This document shows positions 1 through 6,250 of a DNA stretch of 12,392 nt, in pieces. Source of the stretch: an uncultured Prevotellaceae bacterium (GTDB lineage: Bacteria; Bacteroidota; Bacteroidia; Bacteroidales; Bacteroidaceae). The DNA lies in the NCBI GenBank assembly GCA_937910905.1, contig CALEPV010000088.1, positions 1 to 12,392 on the forward strand, read 5' to 3'. Position 1 is the stretch's first letter, and each line of letters starts with the position of its first letter. The notes beneath the pieces were generated by a model, which worked only from the letters and a program-made list of their open reading frames with translations, ran no database searches and had not been told where the DNA came from. A program made the translations under genes and the position numbers.

Positions 1-75
1 ATTCGTCAAAATACAACGAATGTCGGCGGCACACTGTTATGGTTTCCCTAAATGTGATATGGAAAGGCCCACCCC

Positions 76-1245
76 CTATTGCAGTATCGCGTCGGCCAGG
101 GCTTCGAGCTGCGGCATGTCGGCAGCCTTGAGCTTGCCACGTAGTGTTACGACAGGCTCCACGATGTCTATCTGCTTCATCGTTTCGAGGATGGCGCGCA
201 TGGTCTTGGCTGCGCTTGGTGCCCACGAGCCATTTTCCACCAGAGCCACACGGCGACGCTGGTAGGCCTTCTGCTGTAGGTGGTGCAGGAAGTCGTGCAT
301 CGGTGGGAACACGCTGGCATCGTAGCTGTTGGCGCACAGCACAACACGTCCGTAGCGAAAGGCATCCTCCACAGCCTCGGCCATGTCGTCACGGCACAGG
401 TCGGTGATAGCTACCTGCTGGCATCCCTTAGCCTTTAGTATGTCCACCAGCTGGTGGGCTGCATGGGCTGTGTTGCCGTGGGCACTGGCATGGGCAATGA
501 ACACGCCCTCGGTCTCGACATCGTAGGCAGCCCAGATGGCGTAGAGGCGCATAGCCTCGGCCATACGCTCGCCTTCGAGCACAGGACCGTGCAGAGGCAG
601 TATGCGGTCTATCAGCAGTGCCGCTGCCTTCTTGAGCAAAGTGCTGACGGGCTGTCCGTACTTGCCGCAGATGTTGAAGTAGTAGCGTCGTGCTTCGCAT
701 GCCCAGTCATCGGGGTCGGCATCGTAGGTGCCGAACTTGCCGAAGCCGTCCGCCGAGAAGAGGCTGTGGGAGTAGTCGTCGTAGCTCACTATCACCTCCG
801 GCCAGTGCACCATCGGGGCAGCAACGAAGTGGAGCGTGTGCTTGCCCAGCTGCAGCGTGTCTCCCTCCTTGATAGGCATCAGACGCGCCAGTGTGCTGGC
901 GTCTTCGATGTACTGCGGCAGCATCTGCGCAGCCTTGGCAGAACATACGATCTTCAGCTCGGGATACTCTGCGCATATAGCGGCGATGCCAGAGGCATGG
1001 TCCGGCTCCAGGTGATGGGCCACGAGATAGTCGGGCTTGCGCTGCTGCAGCGCCTCGTGCAGGTTGTCCATCCACGTGTCGATGGTGCGCTGGTCGGTCG
1101 TGTCCATGACGGCCACCTTCTCGTCCAGCACTACATAGGAGTTGTAGCACATGCCCTCAGGGGTGTGGTACTGGCTCTCGAAGAGTCGCATATCGGCATC
1201 GTCGGTGCCGATGTATATGATGTCTGGGGTGATTGTTTTGGTCAT
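76..1245 (-). CDS. fprA: FprA-type flavodiiron protein (O2/NO reductase)
   Basis: A 389-residue A-type flavoprotein, the usual length for the family. The N-terminal metallo-beta-lactamase-like half carries the diiron ligand set: HLEPDH at residues 78-83 (H78, E80, D82, H83), H147 in VHWPE, D166 in FSADGFGKFG and H219 in LPLHGP. The C-terminal half from about residue 247 is a flavodoxin domain with the FMN phosphate loop AHASAHGNTA. Family knowledge: these cytoplasmic enzymes reduce oxygen and/or nitric oxide and protect strict anaerobes. The frame stays open upstream to 1620, but I start at the ATG at 1245 because homology begins at MTKTITPDIIYIG, the extension would run into korA, and a -7 box lies at 1278-1285. 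It diverges from korA, whose product is oxygen-sensitive by family. Whether O2 or NO is the main substrate cannot be told from sequence. Confidence 0.95.
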   Translation of the reverse strand: MTKTITPDIIYIGTDDADMRLFESQYHTPEGMCYNSYVVLDEKVAVMDTTDQRTIDTWMDNLHEALQQRKPDYLVAHHLEPDHASGIAAICAEYPELKIVCSAKAAQMLPQYIEDASTLARLMPIKEGDTLQLGKHTLHFVAAPMVHWPEVIVSYDDYSHSLFSADGFGKFGTYDADPDDWACEARRYYFNICGKYGQPVSTLLKKAAALLIDRILPLHGPVLEGERMAEAMRLYAIWAAYDVETEGVFIAHASAHGNTAHAAHQLVDILKAKGCQQVAITDLCRDDMAEAVEDAFRYGRVVLCANSYDASVFPPMHDFLHHLQQKAYQRRRVALVENGSWAPSAAKTMRAILETMKQIDIVEPVVTLRGKLKAADMPQLEALADAILQ

Positions 1246-1277
1246 ATTGGTTTGTTTAATAGTATGATGAACGGGTG

Positions 1278-1285
1278 CAAAGGTA
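1278..1285 (-). promoter_or_regulatory. Probable fprA -7 box (TACCTTTG)
   Basis: Read on the minus strand this is TACCTTTG, a perfect match to the Bacteroidetes -7 consensus TAnnTTTG. It lies 32 bases upstream of the chosen fprA ATG. I see no TTTG -33 element about 20 bases further upstream, so the promoter may be weak or assisted. Confidence 0.55.
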
Positions 1286-1347
1286 TGTAATAAATATGAA
1301 TAATGTATTATGAATTGACAATTGTCTGCCGCTTTTAGCGAGTATGT

Positions 1348-1379
1348 TTTGGCTACATGGCGATTAATAGCGACATTTG
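1348..1379 (+). promoter_or_regulatory. Probable korA promoter (TTTG - 20 nt - GACATTTG)
   Basis: TTTG at 1348-1351 is followed after 20 bases by GACATTTG at 1372-1379, one mismatch from TAnnTTTG. Spacing is right for a Bacteroidetes -33/-7 promoter. The inferred transcription start is about 1386, giving a leader of under 30 bases before the korA ATG, with no Shine-Dalgarno sequence in ACACACAAC. The 1246-1413 interval thus holds two diverging promoters and nothing else that I can see. Confidence 0.5.
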
Positions 1380-1413
1380 CACCGCAATATAGCATTATTA
1401 ATACACACACAAC

Positions 1414-3279
1414 ATGGCAGAACGATTGGACATCAAGGAGCTGACAGATGTCGTGGTGCGCTTCTCCGGAGATAGCGGCGACGGTATGCAGCTGGCAGGT
1501 AACATCTTCTCCACGGTGAGTGCCACCGTGGGCAACAGTATATCCACATTCCCCGACTACCCAGCAGACATACGCGCACCGCAGGGGTCGCTCACCGGTG
1601 TATCGGGCTTCCAGGTGCACATCGGTGCAGAGCAGGTCTATACCCCCGGCGACCTGTGCGACGTGCTCGTCGCCATGAACGCTGCCGCGCTGAAGACTCA
1701 GCTACGCTACGCCAAGCCCAATGCCACCATCATCATCGACACCGACGCCTTCCAGCAGAATGACCTCAAGAAGGCCGAGTTCCGAACCGACGACCCCATA
1801 GCTGAGATGGGCGTGGATACCGACCGCGTGATTGCCTGCCCCATCACGCAGATGGTGAAGGATGTTTTAGCGTCCCCCGCTGCGGGCCCACAGGGGGCCA
1901 TGGACGTGAAGTCCATGCTCAAGTGCCGCAACATGTTTGCCCTGGGCCTCGTGTGCTGGCTCTTCGACCGCGACCTCAACATCGCATTCAACTTCCTGCG
2001 AGAGAAATTCGCCAAGAAGCCGGCCATTGCCGAGGCCAACATCAAGGTCATCCAGGCAGGCTACGACTACGGACACAACACACACTCATCGGCCATCAAT
2101 GTGCGTCGCATCGAGACCAAGGACAAAAAGCCAGGCCGCTACATGGACATCACAGGCAACAAAGCCACAGCCTACGGCTTCATCGCCGCTGCCGAGCGTG
2201 CCGGCCTGCAGCTCTACCTGGGCTCCTACCCCATCACCCCCGCTACCGACGTGCTGCACGAGCTCTCCAAGCACAAGTCGCTGGGCGTGAAGACCGTGCA
2301 GTGCGAGGACGAGATAGCTGGTTGCGCATCGGCCGTAGGTGCCAGCTTCGCCGGTGCACTGGCCGTGACCAGCACCTCGGGCCCGGGCATCTGCCTCAAG
2401 AGCGAAGCCATGAACCTTGCCGTCATCATGGAGCTGCCACTCGTCGTGCTCGACGTGCAGCGCGGCGGTCCCGCCACAGGGCTGCCCACCAAGTCCGAGC
2501 AGACCGACCTCCTGCAAGCGCTCTTCGGTCGCAACGGCGAAAGCCCCATGCCCGTCATCGCCGCCACCAGCCCCACCGACTGCTTCTACGCCGCCTTCGA
2601 TGCAGCCAAGATAGCACTGGAGCACATGACACCCGTCGTGCTGCTCACCGATGCCTACATAGCCAACGGCAGCGGAGCATTCAAGCTGCCCCACCTAGGC
2701 GCCATGCCCCAGATCAAGCCCCCCTACGTACCAGAGGAGCTGCGTGGCCAGTGGACACCCTATCTGCGCGACCCCGAGACGGGCAGCCGCTACTGGGCCG
2801 TGCCCGGACGCGAAGGCTTCACGCACATCCTGGGCGGACTGGAGAAGGACAACAAGACGGGAGCCATCAGCACCAATCCCGAGAACCACGACCTCATGAC
2901 ACGCCTACGAGCCCAGAAGGTCGCCCGCATCCAGGTGCCCCCCCTTGAAGTGCTGGGCGACAGGGACGATGCCCAGCTGCTCATCGTCGGCTTCGGCAGC
3001 ACCTACGGACACCTGCACGCCGCCATGGACCAGCTACGAGCCCAAGGCAAGAAGGTCGCACTCGCACAGTTCCGCTATCTCAACCCGCTACCCGCCAATA
3101 CAGCCGAAGTACTGAAGAAGTATCCGCGCGTCGTGGTTGCCGAGCAGAACATGGGCCAGTTGGCCGCCTATCTGCGCATGAAGGTCGACAGCTTCGTGCC
3201 TAAGCAGTACAACGAAGTCAAGGGGCAGCCATTCGTGGTAAGCGAGCTTACCTCTTACTTCCAGACGCTACTGGGCTAA
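1414..3279 (+). CDS. korA: 2-oxoacid:ferredoxin oxidoreductase, fused gamma-alpha subunit (KorA type)
   Basis: A 621-residue protein with the gamma domain first and the alpha domain second, the arrangement of 2-oxoglutarate:ferredoxin oxidoreductase KorA. The gamma domain (about 10-200) opens with VVRFSGDSGDGMQLAGN. The alpha domain shows GSYPITPATD (270-279), the conserved acidic stretch CEDEIAG (297-303, a probable thiamine-diphosphate contact) and TSTSGPG. A C-terminal transketolase-like domain II starts near LLIVGFGSTYG. Family role: the alpha-gamma polypeptide pairs with a TPP- and FeS-binding beta subunit (KorB) to interconvert a 2-oxoacid and its acyl-CoA with ferredoxin, e.g. 2-oxoglutarate/succinyl-CoA. 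No beta gene follows; a repeat cluster and a pseudogene do. Substrate (2-oxoglutarate versus another 2-oxoacid) is inferred from overall resemblance only. Confidence 0.92.
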   Translation: MAERLDIKELTDVVVRFSGDSGDGMQLAGNIFSTVSATVGNSISTFPDYPADIRAPQGSLTGVSGFQVHIGAEQVYTPGDLCDVLVAMNAAALKTQLRYAKPNATIIIDTDAFQQNDLKKAEFRTDDPIAEMGVDTDRVIACPITQMVKDVLASPAAGPQGAMDVKSMLKCRNMFALGLVCWLFDRDLNIAFNFLREKFAKKPAIAEANIKVIQAGYDYGHNTHSSAINVRRIETKDKKPGRYMDITGNKATAYGFIAAAERAGLQLYLGSYPITPATDVLHELSKHKSLGVKTVQCEDEIAGCASAVGASFAGALAVTSTSGPGICLKSEAMNLAVIMELPLVVLDVQRGGPATGLPTKSEQTDLLQALFGRNGESPMPVIAATSPTDCFYAAFDAAKIALEHMTPVVLLTDAYIANGSGAFKLPHLGAMPQIKPPYVPEELRGQWTPYLRDPETGSRYWAVPGREGFTHILGGLEKDNKTGAISTNPENHDLMTRLRAQKVARIQVPPLEVLGDRDDAQLLIVGFGSTYGHLHAAMDQLRAQGKKVALAQFRYLNPLPANTAEVLKKYPRVVVAEQNMGQLAAYLRMKVDSFVPKQYNEVKGQPFVVSELTSYFQTLLG

Positions 3280-3318
3280 TCCTTCGGAACACCCCCAGCC
3301 GGCATCCGCACACCTCCC

Positions 3319-3396
3319 ATTCACGCCCAATTCACGAGCATTCACGTTCCAGTCTCATCACTATCAACGTGAATTGGGCGTGAATTGGGCGTGAAT
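3319..3396. repeat. Palindromic ATTCACG/CGTGAAT repeat cluster, possible terminator
   Basis: Three ATTCACG copies (3319, 3330, 3340) face three inverted CGTGAAT copies (3368, 3379, 3390). The left arm 3319-3336 is exactly complementary to both 3368-3385 and 3379-3396, because CGTGAATTGGG is tandemly repeated with an 11-bp period. The transcript would form a strong long stem with two alternative pairings. It lies between the stop of korA and the stop of the convergent DUF3244-like pseudogene, so it could end transcription from both sides, though no T-run follows. It may be a copy of a dispersed REP-like family. Confidence 0.8.
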
Positions 3397-3411
3397 AGTA
3401 TCTGGCAGGCT

Positions 3412-3813
3412 CTATTCGTCCGTGCCAACTGGCACGGTGAACTCGCCCCAATAGGTCTGGCCGCCTACCTCTATATATAGCGTGTAGGTTCCAGCATTGA
3501 GGGTGCCTATATTAATTGTGGAGGTGCTGTTGAGGCTGATACTTAGAGTGCCTGTTGCTACAGTGGCCTCGGTCTCATCCTCTACAGAGTAGCTCACTGT
3601 GCCAAGGTCGCTGTTCCCTTCAAATGTCAGCACACATGTCTCGTCATTGAATGTGACCGTGGGCAGGAAGCTGAGGTTGATGGGGGCTTTGGGCTTGTGG
3701 CCATCTCCAACCCTTCCAGGAGGGGGGAGTAATTATACTGGAATATCATCTGCATAAGATGTAACAGATGATGCCGCCAATAGCAGCAGAATGAATAAAA
3801 GTTTCTGTTTCAT
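3412..3813 (-). pseudogene. Broken DUF3244-like exported protein
   Basis: A minus-strand reading frame starts at ATG 3813 with a clear signal peptide (MKQKLLFILLLLAASSV, then TSYADDIPV), hits TAA at 3735-3733, and continues in the same frame to TAG at 3412. After the stop it reads GDGHKPKAPINLSFLP, LTFEGNSDLG, and ends NAGTYTLYIEVGGQTYWGEF near the C-terminus. That small beta-sandwich pattern, with its GTYTL..E..GQTYWGEF ending, resembles the short secreted Bacteroidales proteins of the DUF3244 type. One nonsense codon separates signal peptide from domain, so I call a pseudogene of 133 codon positions; a sequencing error, or translation of the distal part from GTG 3633 without a signal peptide, are less likely. 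A C/G-rich element (3701-3730) adjoins the lesion. The promoter side faces the inverted GTCTTATT site shared with the regulator gene. Confidence 0.7.
3701..3730. repeat. C/G-rich element at the pseudogene lesion, resembling a Bacteroidales intergenic repeat
   Basis: The plus strand reads CCATCTCCAACCCTTCC followed by AGGAGGGGGGAGT, a hairpin-prone block of C-runs then G-runs. It resembles the short CTCCCC/GGGGAG repeats I associate with intergenic regions in this order. It lies inside the pseudogene immediately downstream of its premature stop, so an insertion may have introduced that stop. There is only one copy in the window, so identity as a dispersed repeat is a guess. Confidence 0.3.
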
Positions 3814-3839
3814 AAATCACTTATGGTTAAATAGTTAAA

Positions 3840-3847
3840 CAAAAGTA
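3840..3847 (-). promoter_or_regulatory. -7 box (TACTTTTG) of the DUF3244-like gene
   Basis: The minus strand reads TACTTTTG, matching TAnnTTTG, 26 bases before the pseudogene ATG at 3813. No good TTTG -33 element lies about 20 bases upstream, as expected for an activator-dependent promoter. Exactly 33 bases (3848-3880) separate it from the nearest outer GTCTTATT half-site, the same gap as at the promoter of the downstream gene block. Confidence 0.55.
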
Positions 3848-3877
3848 CATACAAACTCATTACGGAACGGGGTTAAT

Positions 3878-3924
3878 GTTGTCTTATTTTGTCTTATTTG
3901 TATAATAAGACAAAATAAGACAAC
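3878..3924. promoter_or_regulatory. Perfect 21-bp inverted repeat, putative operator copy 1
   Basis: The arms 3878-3898 and 3904-3924 are perfect inverted copies around a 5-base centre. Each arm holds two GTCTTATT half-sites spaced 10 bp apart (3881 and 3891 forward; ending 3911 and 3921 in reverse), so all four lie on one helix face. It sits between two diverging TACTTTTG boxes (3847 and 3964). The same half-site array recurs at 5558-5609. Six T residues follow at 3925-3930, so an RNA hairpin/terminator is an alternative reading, but the location is upstream of genes rather than after one. Confidence 0.65.
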
Positions 3925-3963
3925 TTTTTTATGCATTGTAACCCCTTTGTGCACAAGAATCAC

Positions 3964-3971
3964 TACTTTTG
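3964..3971 (+). promoter_or_regulatory. -7 box (TACTTTTG) of the regulator gene
   Basis: TACTTTTG matches TAnnTTTG and is identical to the -7 box on the opposite side of the operator. A TTTG occurs at 3946-3949, but the 14-base gap is too short for a normal -33. A TAACCCC stretch lies 18 bases upstream (3939-3945); the divergent promoter also has TAACCCC, 21 bases from its box. Inferred initiation near 3976-3980 would make the mRNA nearly leaderless for an ATG at 3977. Confidence 0.5.
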
Positions 3972-3976
3972 CAATA

Positions 3977-5545
3977 ATGAGATGGGCGAAATTTATAATG
4001 CAGGTGACATTTGTCACTATGATGTTGTGTTGTAACAGATTACATCACAATCATCAGGCAAAGGCTTTCAATGCCGTAGATTCAATAATAGACATTGATG
4101 CCCGACAAGCCGTATTATTGCTTGATTCGTTGAAGGGTGAATGCGACAATGAATACGCAAGATTCAAGTGGCAATTGTTGTACGTGAAAGCCAATGATAA
4201 GGCGGATATGCCCATAACGAAGTATGATACGTTTATGGATAGCATTATCCAGTATTTTGAACAAGAAGAGCTAACTGAGGATATTATAGAAGCATACTAC
4301 TATTTAGGACGCATTAAGACAGAGAAGCACTGTGCTTCTCAAGCGTTTGCTGCTTTTTTGCACGCCTCTGAGCTATCCAAGGAACATTCCTATGCGAATC
4401 CCCGCATCTGCGGCAGATGCTATTCTTCAATGTCATACCTGCTTGTCCGGCAAGGTAATTTCACGATGGCACTACCTACCGCCATAGATGGGTACAATTT
4501 GGCAAATCGGTTTCATTTTCTTGATCCGTGGTACATTATGGATGTGTCTCAGGCATATCGATATTTAGCACAAATGGATTCTGTTGAAACATACAACAAG
4601 AGGGCACTAGAGTGTTTATTAGGCAAGGAATGGGAGGCAAGTTATTGGGACATTGTGGGAGAAATGTTGGACTATTATTCCACAGAACATAATCGGATAA
4701 TGGCTGATAGTTGTATGTCGTTGCTAAACCGAATAAGAGTCGCAGAACGGCCACATAACTACGTAGGCTCAAAAGCTGTGTACTTTGAGAACTTTGGCCC
4801 TGTTGATTCGCTGATATATTATGATGCAATTCATGTTGCAGATGGTGTTGAGCCATTATTGAAGAGAGACGCAGCACGTTCATTAATGAATGCTTATGGC
4901 CAACTGGGGGATTACTCCAAAGCCTATGAGTACGGAGTTATATATGAAAATGCGAGTGACTCATTAGAGAAACAGTTACAGCAAGAGAATACGATGAATG
5001 TGTACATTGAGCACCAACAGCGACTCAAGTCTGAAGCAGAAAACATTGCATCTAAGAATGCTTATGAAGCAAAAGTATATTCCATTCTTGCCGTTTCCTC
5101 TGCCATTATCATTCTCTTATTGAGTGCCTTGACATACTTTATATACCAGCTTAGAATCAAGCAGAAACTTATCACTATGGAAAGGATTACCCAAGAGGCT
5201 ATAGAGAGCAGAAACAAACTTACAGATTATATGCTCAACACATCAATGTCAGGAGATTTGGCAAAGCTCATTGCTAAATTTAAACAACCGAAAAATCGGA
5301 GCGACTTATCTATTTCAGAAGAAGATTGGAGCCACTTGTTGAATAATCAGAATGAGCCCGTACCTACGTTCATTTCTGAAGTATATAGACTATGGCCGGA
5401 TATTTCACAACGCAATTTACGTGTAGCTCTACTAATGAAACTTGGTGTCAGTTCATCCAATATAGCGCAGGCAGTAAATCTATCACGAAGCTATATATAT
5501 CGTATACAAGAGGAAGTTATGATACATCTGAGTTCAATACTATAG
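3977..5545 (+). CDS. Membrane-anchored TPR / helix-turn-helix regulator
   Basis: A 522-residue protein from ATG 3977. The frame is open to 3947, but that codon precedes the -7 box at 3964-3971; ATG 3998 is another option. The N-terminus (MRWAKFIMQVTFVTMMLCCN) looks like a signal or lipoprotein signal with a poor lipobox. Residues ~35-325 are helical, TPR-like (e.g. EAYYYLGRIKTEKHCASQAF and AYGQLGDYSKAYEYG). A hydrophobic segment at ~369-391 (ILAVSSAIIILLLSALTYFIY) is a transmembrane helix, then a coiled coil, then a C-terminal helix-turn-helix: LRVALLMKLGVSSSNIAQAV and NLSRSYIYRI (~481-511). This architecture is common in Bacteroidales as membrane-bound regulators with periplasmic TPRs and cytoplasmic DNA-binding ends. 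The ligand is unknown. The gene is flanked by two copies of one inverted site, implying control of itself, the divergent gene and the following block. It is AT-rich compared with korA. Confidence 0.8.
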   Translation: MRWAKFIMQVTFVTMMLCCNRLHHNHQAKAFNAVDSIIDIDARQAVLLLDSLKGECDNEYARFKWQLLYVKANDKADMPITKYDTFMDSIIQYFEQEELTEDIIEAYYYLGRIKTEKHCASQAFAAFLHASELSKEHSYANPRICGRCYSSMSYLLVRQGNFTMALPTAIDGYNLANRFHFLDPWYIMDVSQAYRYLAQMDSVETYNKRALECLLGKEWEASYWDIVGEMLDYYSTEHNRIMADSCMSLLNRIRVAERPHNYVGSKAVYFENFGPVDSLIYYDAIHVADGVEPLLKRDAARSLMNAYGQLGDYSKAYEYGVIYENASDSLEKQLQQENTMNVYIEHQQRLKSEAENIASKNAYEAKVYSILAVSSAIIILLLSALTYFIYQLRIKQKLITMERITQEAIESRNKLTDYMLNTSMSGDLAKLIAKFKQPKNRSDLSISEEDWSHLLNNQNEPVPTFISEVYRLWPDISQRNLRVALLMKLGVSSSNIAQAVNLSRSYIYRIQEEVMIHLSSIL

Positions 5546-5557
5546 AATCGACGTCTT

Positions 5558-5609
5558 GTCTTATTTTGTCTTATTTCCTGCAAATAGCATTTATCAGACA
5601 TAATAAGAC
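5558..5609. promoter_or_regulatory. Putative operator copy 2 upstream of the secreted-protein gene block
   Basis: Two forward half-sites (GTCTTATTTTGTCTTATT, starting 5558 and 5568) face two reverse ones (ATCAGAC ending 5599, one mismatch; AATAAGAC ending 5609), again with 10-bp spacing in each pair. The inner forward start to inner reverse end is 32 bp here and 21 bp in copy 1, a difference of about one helical turn. An extra partial GTCTT lies at 5553. It starts 13 bases after the regulator stop, so it could also form a hairpin that ends the regulator transcript. Confidence 0.6.
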
Positions 5610-5617
5610 AAAACGGT

Positions 5618-5650
5618 TTTGGTGTCACAAATATAAACAGTGTACATTTG
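5618..5650 (+). promoter_or_regulatory. Promoter of the secreted-protein gene block (TTTG - 21 nt - TACATTTG)
   Basis: TTTG at 5618-5621 and TACATTTG at 5643-5650 form the best -33/-7 pair in the window. Initiation near 5655-5657 is inferred, leaving a leader of about 33 bases with TTTAACCATTAAAAC, a leader motif also seen in part before the DUF3244-like gene. A second, weaker box CATATTTG lies at 5658-5665. The outer half-site of operator copy 2 ends 33 bases before the -7 box. Confidence 0.6.
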
Positions 5651-5689
5651 CAAGCAACATATTTGTTTAACCATTAAAACATCAATCAA

Positions 5690-6232
5690 ATGAAAAGGAC
5701 ATCATTCCTATTGCTTGCCGCAGCATTTGCCTTCGGGCTTGTCGCATCGTGTACAAACGAAGATTATACCGTGCACTCTGAAGGAGACACACCTATGGCC
5801 CTCGCATCTGATCCGCACTATGTGTCATACGAATCTGCATTGGAGAAAGCCATTTCATTCCTCTCCAATGGTGACACTACCCAAACACGTGCAAATCGTT
5901 TCGCTGTCAAGAACCACTACGAGTATGCCCCAAAACGCCATACCCGCTCCGCAGGTGACAGCATAAGCAGCCCAACCCGTTTCCACATCATCAACTTCGC
6001 CGACAATGGCGGCTTCGCTGTCGCCGCTGCCGACAATCGGGCCACTCCTATCTATGCCTATTCTGAAGAGGGCTACCTGAATATAGAAGATGCCATCGCA
6101 CACACCGGATTCGCAGAATTCATGGAGCAGGCAGATGAGAATTTCCAGTATGAAATTGAGAACAATCGTGGAGGAATAGACACATTGAGCCTTGACTTGG
6201 TCCCGTACTTCCACACTGACCATTTATTATAA
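5690..6232 (+). CDS. Spi/C10-prodomain-like lipoprotein without a protease domain
   Basis: A 180-residue lipoprotein: signal MKRTSFLLLAAAFAFGLVAS then lipobox Cys21, followed by TNEDY. Residues ~45-160 resemble the propeptide of streptopain-type (C10) cysteine proteases: YVSYESALEKAISFLSN, an Arg/Lys-rich linker, then FHIINFADNGGFAVAAADNR and PIYAYSEEGYLN, ending with an FAEFMEQADE helix. In full C10 enzymes a catalytic domain follows; here the frame stops about 20 residues after that helix, and no catalytic domain follows in the next 18 bases before the next gene. Streptococcal Spi is a precedent for a free propeptide-like inhibitor. It could therefore be an inhibitor or immunity lipoprotein, or a decayed C10 protease. 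It is first in a six-gene block and directly behind the promoter and operator copy 2. Confidence 0.72.
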   Translation: MKRTSFLLLAAAFAFGLVASCTNEDYTVHSEGDTPMALASDPHYVSYESALEKAISFLSNGDTTQTRANRFAVKNHYEYAPKRHTRSAGDSISSPTRFHIINFADNGGFAVAAADNRATPIYAYSEEGYLNIEDAIAHTGFAEFMEQADENFQYEIENNRGGIDTLSLDLVPYFHTDHLL

Positions 6233-6250
6233 ACTATAATCATTACCATT

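Noticed and set aside
1..75. Leading segment beyond the fprA stop
   Set aside because: I see no gene end, terminator hairpin or RNA gene in these bases.
454..1290. Long plus-strand open frame of 278 codons antisense to fprA
   Set aside because: It mirrors the GC-rich fprA coding strand, has no recognisable domain, and fprA has all its catalytic residues.
1246..1620. N-terminal extension of fprA up to 1620
   Set aside because: It would overlap the korA start, has no family similarity, and lies upstream of the -7 box at 1278-1285.
1923..2948. Open frame of 341 codons inside korA (plus strand, other frame), and a 202-codon minus-strand frame at 2086-2694
   Set aside because: Both are composition shadows of the GC-rich korA gene; the translations are Arg/His-rich or low-information with no domain.
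3319..3924. CRISPR-like or phage attachment repeats
   Set aside because: The repeats are inverted and promoter- or terminator-associated, without regular spacers, integrase or cas genes in the window.
3878..3930. Operator copy 1 as an ordinary Rho-independent terminator (stem plus T-run)
   Set aside because: No gene ends just upstream on the plus strand, the stem is AT-rich, and the half-site array recurs with promoter-linked spacing. Not fully excluded.
5392..5670. Small open frame of 92 codons overlapping the regulator 3' end and the promoter region
   Set aside because: It overlaps the regulator HTH coding region in another frame and runs through operator copy 2 and the -33/-7 promoter; no domain or signal.
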